NCBI RefSeq assembly: GCF_015680705.1
Contig: NZ_JADNYP010000007.1
Span: 232,202 to 296,201, forward strand
DNA from: Pseudomonas fulva
GTDB taxonomy: Bacteria; Pseudomonadota; Gammaproteobacteria; Pseudomonadales; Pseudomonadaceae
Length of the DNA stretch: 64,000 nucleotides
Reading direction: 5' to 3'
The first letter of the stretch is position 1. Each line of letters begins with the position of its first letter. The notes beneath the pieces were generated by a model. That model was given only the letters and a program-made list of their open reading frames with translations. It made no database searches and was not told where the DNA came from. The position numbers were made by a program, and so were the translations under genes. Of this stretch, positions 58,448 through 64,000 are shown one piece after another.

Positions 58448-58879
58448 TTACACACCCTCCACGTTGAGGCCCATGCTGCGAGCGGAACCGGCGATGGTAC
58501 GCACGGCCGCTTCCAGGTCAGCGGAAGTCAGATCGGCCTGCTTGGTCTTGGCGATCTCTTCCAGCTGCGCACGGGTCACGGTACCGACCTTGACAGTGTT
58601 CGGACGCGCCGAACCGCTGCTCAGGCCAGCTGCTTTCTTCAGCAGAACCGAGGCAGGGGTGCTCTTGGTCTCGAAGGTGAAGCTGCGGTCGCTGTAGACG
58701 GTGATGATCACTGGAGTCGGCAGGCCTGGTTCCTGGCCCTGGGTACGGGCGTTGAAGGCCTTGCAGAATTCCATGATGTTCACGCCGTGCTGACCCAGTG
58801 CTGGGCCGACGGGTGGGCTTGGGTTGGCCTGGCCGGCCTTAACTTGCAGCTTGATGTAAGCCTGAATCTTCTTAGCCAT
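58448..58879 (-). CDS. rplK: 50S ribosomal protein L11
   Basis: L11 forms the GTPase-associated centre and is needed for RelA activation. The 143-residue protein has the proline-rich N-domain [20 protein letters not shown] and a C-domain that binds 23S rRNA. It starts a new unit about 70 bases after the nusG terminator; L1 is expected to bind in this leader, but I cannot define the site. Confidence 0.98.
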   Translation of the reverse strand: MAKKIQAYIKLQVKAGQANPSPPVGPALGQHGVNIMEFCKAFNARTQGQEPGLPTPVIITVYSDRSFTFETKSTPASVLLKKAAGLSSGSARPNTVKVGTVTRAQLEEIAKTKQADLTSADLEAAVRTIAGSARSMGLNVEGV

Positions 58880-58950
58880 GAGCTACTCCAATATCGGGTA
58901 CGAACGCCTGATGGCTCCCCGGATGACTTGCGTTTTATCCCGGTGACGAC

Positions 58951-58980
58951 AAAACCCCGCAGCACTATGGGCTGCGGGGT
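58951..58980 (-). terminator. Terminator after nusG
   Basis: A perfect 10-bp stem (accccgcagc 58954-58963, gctgcggggt 58971-58980) with a seven-base loop follows nusG by 19 bases. The T-tail is short on the minus strand (TTTTG), so read-through into rplKAJL is possible. Confidence 0.7.
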
Positions 58981-58999
58981 AATGGGATACTGCGTTCGG

Positions 59000-59533
59000 C
59001 TAGACCTTTTCGACCTGGCTGAACTCGAGCTCCACCGGAGTGGAGCGTCCGAAAATGAGCACTGCCACCTGGAGCCGGCTCTTTTCGTAGTTGACCTCTT
59101 CGACATTGCCATTGAAGTCCGCGAACGGACCGTCGATGACGCGGACCACTTCGCCCGGCTCGAACAATGTCTTCGGCTTTGGCTTATCGCTGCCGTCGGC
59201 AACGCGACGCAGGATGGCCTCGGCTTCCTTGTCGGTGATCGGCGCAGGTTTGTCTGCGGTACCACCAATGAAACCCATGACGCGAGGAGTATCCTTGACC
59301 AGGTGCCAAGTACCCTCGTTCATTTCCATTTGAACCAGGACATAGCCAGGGAAGAACTTGCGTTCGCTCTTGCGCTTCTGGCCATTACGCATCTCGACCA
59401 CTTCTTCGGTCGGGACCAGAATTTCGCCAAAGCCATCTTCCATGCCAGCCAGCTTAACGCGCTCGATCAGCGAGCGCATGACATGCTTCTCGTAACCCGA
59501 GTAAGCATGCACAACGTACCAACGCTTAGCCAC
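59000..59533 (-). CDS. nusG: Transcription termination/antitermination protein NusG
   Basis: NusG binds RNA polymerase and links it to Rho or the ribosome. The 177-residue protein has the NGN domain (starting [18 protein letters not shown]) and a C-terminal KOW domain ([19 protein letters not shown], about 124-142). It follows secE by 9 bases. Confidence 0.98.
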   Translation of the reverse strand: MAKRWYVVHAYSGYEKHVMRSLIERVKLAGMEDGFGEILVPTEEVVEMRNGQKRKSERKFFPGYVLVQMEMNEGTWHLVKDTPRVMGFIGGTADKPAPITDKEAEAILRRVADGSDKPKPKTLFEPGEVVRVIDGPFADFNGNVEEVNYEKSRLQVAVLIFGRSTPVELEFSQVEKV

Positions 59534-59542
59534 GGGACACCC

Positions 59543-59911
59543 TTAGCCAACAATCAAGGAAACCAACCAGCCGAGCAGGGAATCCAGACCCCACAACAGC
59601 AACGCCATGACCAACACGACAACCACGACGATGAGCGTGGTCTGGGTTGTTTCCTGGCGGGTTGGCCACACGACTTTACGGATCTCGGCACGAGCTTCCT
59701 TCGCCAGCGTGAAGAACGACCTACCCTTCGCGGTCTGCAGGGCAACGAAGCCAGCGACAGCAGCAAGGGCCAACAGGGCGAGCACACGATACAGGATCGG
59801 AGCGGTAGAGTAATACTGATTGCCTACGACGCCTACGACGACCAACGCAACAACAGCCAGCCACTTGAAAAGATCAAAACGCGATTCTTGGGCTTCAGTC
59901 TTGGGAGTCAT
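59543..59911 (-). CDS. secE: Protein translocase subunit SecE
   Basis: SecE clamps SecY in the translocon. The 122-residue protein has three membrane helices (about 14-35, 40-60, 92-118) and the conserved amphipathic segment EARAEIRKVVWPTRQET. The ATG at 59911 was chosen; a short upstream extension is not conserved. It lies 44 bases after tRNA-Trp and may be made from the same transcript. Confidence 0.97.
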   Translation of the reverse strand: MTPKTEAQESRFDLFKWLAVVALVVVGVVGNQYYSTAPILYRVLALLALAAVAGFVALQTAKGRSFFTLAKEARAEIRKVVWPTRQETTQTTLIVVVVVLVMALLLWGLDSLLGWLVSLIVG

Positions 59912-59955
59912 CGGGGAGGATCCTGTGAGAAGAAAGCCAATCACACCGAGGTGAA

Positions 59956-60031
59956 TGGCAGGTCAGGAGGGAATCGAACCCCCAACCTACGGTTTTGGAG
60001 ACCGTCGCTCTGCCAATTGAGCTACTGACCT
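59956..60031 (-). tRNA. trpT: tRNA-Trp (anticodon CCA)
   Basis: The 76-base cloverleaf has acceptor AGGTCAG/CTGACCT, anticodon loop CTCCAAA with CCA, T-arm GGTTCGATTCC and an encoded 3' CCA. It lies between tuf2 and secE, as in many gammaproteobacteria. Confidence 0.97.
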
Positions 60032-60041
60032 TTAACGCTGT

Positions 60042-60069
60042 ATCAGGCCGGCCATTATGCCGGCCTGAT
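60042..60069 (-). repeat. Perfect hairpin between tuf2 and tRNA-Trp
   Basis: atcaggccggc (60042-60052) pairs with gccggcctgat (60059-60069): 11 bp with a six-base loop. There is no T-run, so an RNA-processing or pausing role is more likely than full termination, in keeping with the downstream tRNA needing read-through. Confidence 0.6.
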
Positions 60070-60086
60070 CGAGATAAATCAACTAC

Positions 60087-61280
<1,194 letters not shown>

Positions 61281-61331
61281 CGAGACAATCCTCCGCAGAA
61301 GAAATGAGCAAGTCACTACCGCCATTAAAAC

Positions 61332-61359
61332 AAAGGCAGATATTTTCATATCTGCCTTG
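61332..61359 (-). repeat. Hairpin between tRNA-Thr and tuf2
   Basis: aaggcagatat (61333-61343) pairs with atatctgcctt (61348-61358), an 11-bp stem with a TTTC loop, between the tRNA-Thr 3' end and the tuf2 start. It is probably involved in processing of the tRNA-mRNA transcript. Confidence 0.55.
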
Positions 61360-61364
61360 TCATA

Positions 61365-61440
61365 TGGAGCTCTTGAGCGGACTTGAACCGCTGACCTCAC
61401 CCTTACCAAGGGTGTGCTCTACCAACTGAGCTACAAGAGC
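61365..61440 (-). tRNA. thrT: tRNA-Thr (anticodon GGU)
   Basis: The 76-base cloverleaf has acceptor GCTCTTG/CAAGAGC, anticodon loop CTTGGTA with GGT, and an encoded CCA. It is third in the Tyr-Gly-Thr cluster, 84 bases before tuf2. Confidence 0.97.
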
Positions 61441-61466
61441 GTAACACCTTGCAAAAACAGCAAACT

Positions 61467-61540
<74 letters not shown>

Positions 61541-61563
61541 GGAGCCTGCAGCTCTCGCTAAAA

Positions 61564-61648
<85 letters not shown>

Positions 61649-61662
61649 TGAGCGTGGGCGGC

Positions 61663-61691
61663 ATTTTCAACTCTTGCCGTCCTGCTGTCAA
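61663..61691 (-). promoter_or_regulatory. Promoter of the tRNA-tuf2 operon
   Basis: On the minus strand a perfect -35 TTGACA (61691-61686), 17 bases and GAAAAT (61668-61663) lead to a start near 61656. A GC-rich discriminator (GCCGCCCACGC) and an AT-rich UP-like stretch just upstream (ATTTTAATGAGAAAAAG) are typical of strong, stringently controlled stable-RNA promoters. Confidence 0.8.
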
Positions 61692-61781
61692 GCTTTTTCT
61701 CATTAAAATCTTGAGGTTAGCTTAGTTCGACAGCTGCTTCTGGGTTGCCACCTAAGTGATGTTCCCTGTGAAGCGGGCGCC

Positions 61782-61809
61782 ATTCTATCAAGCTATTCGC
61801 CAGTTGCAA
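61782..61809 (-). promoter_or_regulatory. Possible second, upstream promoter of the tRNA operon
   Basis: TTGCAA (61809-61804), a 16-base spacer and TAGAAT (61787-61782) on the minus strand overlap the end of the SPOR-like gene, followed by a GC-rich discriminator. Twin promoters are common for stable-RNA operons, but this one is weaker. Confidence 0.35.
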
Positions 61810-62215
61810 TACCCTCGCATAAAATAATTTTGTGTTTTAAGTCTTTGAAATCTCTCGAAAGACTTGCTAGCACGGCTTCATCCAACAGGCGCTCGCTGTC
61901 GCGCGCCACTAACAGCCACGCCCCCTCTGCATCCAGCTGGGAAAGCACGGCCGCAGAGGCATTGATATCCAGCGCCAGTAATCGTTGCCTGAGCGCCTCA
62001 AGACGCTCAGGCTGCTGCAAACCACCAAGCACCAGGCACTCGTCACCACGCCGCTTGGGAGTGCCGCCCAGCTCACGCAGCAGTCGGATCTCTTGCTGGC
62101 TTCCCTTGTACAAGGACAGGGAGGCCACTTCCTTTGCTTTCACCGGCGCCTGCTGCTGGCTCCATATGTAGTAGACGACATTCAGCACGAGCAAAAGCAG
62201 GAACAACCAACGCAT
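61793..62215 (-). CDS. Small membrane-anchored protein, SPOR-like
   Basis: The 140-residue protein has one N-terminal membrane helix (residues 2-19, MRWLFLLLLVLNVVYYIW). A soluble part follows (LVLGGLQQPERLEALRQRLLAL, then WLLVARDSERLLDEAV) that resembles a SPOR peptidoglycan-binding fold. The ATG at 62215 directly starts the membrane helix. It follows coaX by 7 bases in a birA-coaX run. Function is not known. Confidence 0.7.
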   Translation of the reverse strand: MRWLFLLLLVLNVVYYIWSQQQAPVKAKEVASLSLYKGSQQEIRLLRELGGTPKRRGDECLVLGGLQQPERLEALRQRLLALDINASAAVLSQLDAEGAWLLVARDSERLLDEAVLASLSRDFKDLKHKIILCEGIATGE

Positions 62216-62222
62216 AATCACC

Positions 62223-62969
62223 TCAATCCAACGGGCAGGCGATGGCCAGACCAACGAAGACCAGATCAGGCACGACTCGCGCAGGCACAGTTGCATCGCG
62301 CACAAGCGGCGCATCCCCGCCGGTCAGGAAGACCGCGAAGTCGTCCCCAAGCAGGCGGCGCGCCTGCTCCACCTGCACAGCTGCAAACCCCTGCATCATC
62401 AGCACGCAACCACGCTCTACCGCTTCGACCGTCGAACGCCCCGGGGCCAGGCTTGCCAGGGCCCGCTCGGCAGAGTCATCGTCATAGCGGATTCGCCGGG
62501 TATGCGTTCGCAGCTGCCTGCGCATCAATGGCATGCCGGGACAGATATAACCACCGAGATGCTCACCCTCCGCCGACACGAAGTCAGCCTTGGCGGCCGT
62601 TCCGAAATCCAGCACAAGGCATGCCCCGCCGGCCAGATGATACGCCCCAATGGCAGCCAGCCAGCGATCCATGCCCAGGCGCTGGAAGTCGTCATAGCCG
62701 TTGCGCACTCCGCCCATTTCGAGCGAAGGCTGCGCCACGTGCGCTGTCACTTGAAATGCTTCTTTCAACAAGCCGCACAACGACTCGGTTTCTTCCTCGC
62801 TACGCACGCTGACCAGGCGGCACGCCTTCAGCTCGACCTCCAGCTCCCTCACTGCATCCAGAAGCGCCTGGTCCGAATCGACGAAGCCGCCTGCTTCGAC
62901 GAGCGCATGCTTGACGCTGATGACGCGCCACTTGATGAAGCTGTTGCCGCAATCGAGCTCAAGTATCAT
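62223..62969 (-). CDS. coaX: Type III pantothenate kinase
   Basis: CoaX makes the first committed step to coenzyme A. The 248-residue ASKHA-fold protein starts [17 protein letters not shown], with the phosphate-binding Asp6 and Gly8-Asn9, and has the second motif [15 protein letters not shown] near 125 and FLTGGDA near 210. It overlaps birA by 11 bases, a common pairing. Confidence 0.94.
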   Translation of the reverse strand: MILELDCGNSFIKWRVISVKHALVEAGGFVDSDQALLDAVRELEVELKACRLVSVRSEEETESLCGLLKEAFQVTAHVAQPSLEMGGVRNGYDDFQRLGMDRWLAAIGAYHLAGGACLVLDFGTAAKADFVSAEGEHLGGYICPGMPLMRRQLRTHTRRIRYDDDSAERALASLAPGRSTVEAVERGCVLMMQGFAAVQVEQARRLLGDDFAVFLTGGDAPLVRDATVPARVVPDLVFVGLAIACPLD

Positions 62970-63918
62970 TTCGCAACCTCAGACTGAGCTCACCACCGCT
63001 AAAGCTCTTTTCAACGCCATCGATATCCAGGCGCAGCCCGCCTTGCCCATCGACGCCCAGCACGATTCCGTCGATACGGTTGCTTCCCGCAATGAGCGTG
63101 ACCGCCTGATCCTGCCAGAGATTGGCTTGCTCCCACTCTTCCTGGAAAGCTGCGAAGCCATAGCGGCGATGGCGCTCCAGCTCGTGTCGCAACTGTTGAT
63201 TGAGCATGGCGACCAGCCGATTGCGATCCACTGTCATGCTGGCTTCGCGTTTCATGGAGGTCCATTGCTGGTCGACCTGGTCGTTGTGCTGCATATTCAC
63301 GTTGATACCGATTCCCAGCACTACATGACATACATCAGCCGGATCGCCTACCAACTCGAGGAGAATGCCGGCTATCTTGCGCTGGCCGACCAGCACATCG
63401 TTAGGCCATTTGAGCCCAGCATGCGACACACCCAAGGCCTGAAGGACACGCATCACCGCAAGGCCCACCACCAGGCTCAGACCCTCCAGCTGGCGCATCC
63501 CACCATCGATACGCAGTACCAGACTGTAATAGAGATTTTCACCGAACGGACTTATCCAATGGCGACCACGACGCCCGCGCCCTGCACTCTGACGCTCGGC
63601 CAGCACCAGGAACGGAGCCAGCTCGCCCCGGGCCACGTCTCGCAGTGCCTGGGCATTGGTCGAATCGATCGTGTCGTGGATGAAAATTGGCCAGGCTTCG
63701 CCTTGCGCATATCGATCTATCGCTTCCCGCTCAAGCAAGCTCAATGGAGCCGCGAGCTGATAGCCGCGCCCTCGTACCTTGTGAACGGTTAGATTCAACT
63801 CGCTTTCCAGGTGCTGCAGCTGCTTCCAGACAGCGCTGCGACTCACCCCTAGAGCAGCCCCCAGAGCCTGCCCGGAATGAAACCGGCCATCCTTGAGGAG
63901 ATTCAACAACTTCAGCAT
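62959..63918 (-). CDS. birA: Biotin-protein ligase / biotin operon repressor BirA
   Basis: BirA attaches biotin to acetyl-CoA carboxylase and represses biotin genes. The 319-residue protein has an N-terminal winged helix (about 1-65, [20 protein letters not shown]) and the ligase domain with the biotinyl-AMP loop [10 protein letters not shown] (about 113-122) and LKWPNDVLV. The presence of the helix-turn-helix marks the bifunctional type. The ATG at 63918 fits the family; a 13-codon extension is not needed. Confidence 0.94.
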   Translation of the reverse strand: MLKLLNLLKDGRFHSGQALGAALGVSRSAVWKQLQHLESELNLTVHKVRGRGYQLAAPLSLLEREAIDRYAQGEAWPIFIHDTIDSTNAQALRDVARGELAPFLVLAERQSAGRGRRGRHWISPFGENLYYSLVLRIDGGMRQLEGLSLVVGLAVMRVLQALGVSHAGLKWPNDVLVGQRKIAGILLELVGDPADVCHVVLGIGINVNMQHNDQVDQQWTSMKREASMTVDRNRLVAMLNQQLRHELERHRRYGFAAFQEEWEQANLWQDQAVTLIAGSNRIDGIVLGVDGQGGLRLDIDGVEKSFSGGELSLRLRNDT

Positions 63919-64000
63919 GCCAGTCTCGACTTGGAATAAGGCTGGCATCATAGCCATGCACCAGGGGATTGCATAGGCAAAGACAGGAGTTCGCTGCGCT

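Noticed and set aside
58881..58950. Promoter for rplK right after the nusG terminator
   Set aside because: No acceptable -35/-10 pair was found; transcription may come from read-through or from inside nusG.

Overview
The window is chromosomal, GC-rich and almost wall-to-wall coding. It comes from a Pseudomonas, most likely of the P. putida group. This is inferred from protein sequence character and gene order (ribD-nrdR, a selenoprotein formate dehydrogenase next to selAB-selC, uvrA/ftnA/katA beside rplQ-rpoA, then the full S10/spc/alpha, str and rif ribosomal regions ending at coaX-birA). No database was searched. I see no phage, insertion sequence, CRISPR array, toxin-antitoxin pair or defence locus. 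No stretch longer than about 220 bases lacks a gene or an RNA structure.

Positions 1-13,090 hold mixed accessory and metabolic genes: partial ribD and nrdR; a YbaY-like lipoprotein, a small methyltransferase and a YbbN/CnoX thioredoxin; a four-gene probable zinc-uptake locus (DUF2796 protein, ABC ATPase, FtsX-type permease, DUF3299 protein) behind a Zur-like palindrome; an OprG/OmpW porin with a well-placed Anr/FNR box; an epimerase paired with a degenerate RmlD-like protein; an XRE regulator with direct repeats in its promoter; an AgcS symporter; and a type I asparaginase.

Positions 13,095-22,209, all on the minus strand, form one selenium island in transcription order fdnG (in-frame UGA and SECIS hairpin)-fdnH-fdnI-fdhE-selA-selB-selC. 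It carries the selenoprotein, its partner subunits, its maturation factor and three of the four selenocysteine factors; selD is not in the window. Next come ssb, a YajR-type MFS exporter, divergent uvrA, ferritin ftnA and catalase katA (22,460-29,486).

Positions 29,608-61,648 are the translation and transcription core, all on the minus strand. In transcription order it runs: tRNA-Tyr-Gly-Thr-tuf2-tRNA-Trp-secE-nusG; rplKAJL-rpoBC; rpsL-rpsG-fusA-tuf1; S10 operon; spc operon; alpha operon. Several internal control points can be read from sequence: strong sigma-70-like promoters before the tRNA, str, S10 and alpha units; an L10 leader; a rplL-rpoB attenuator inside a highly structured spacer; a terminator-like hairpin in the rpsL leader; and a 209-base gap with a 14-bp terminator-like hairpin that splits the spc operon between rpsN and rpsH. 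The two tuf genes look identical over about 1.1 kb. The window closes with a small SPOR-like protein, coaX and birA.
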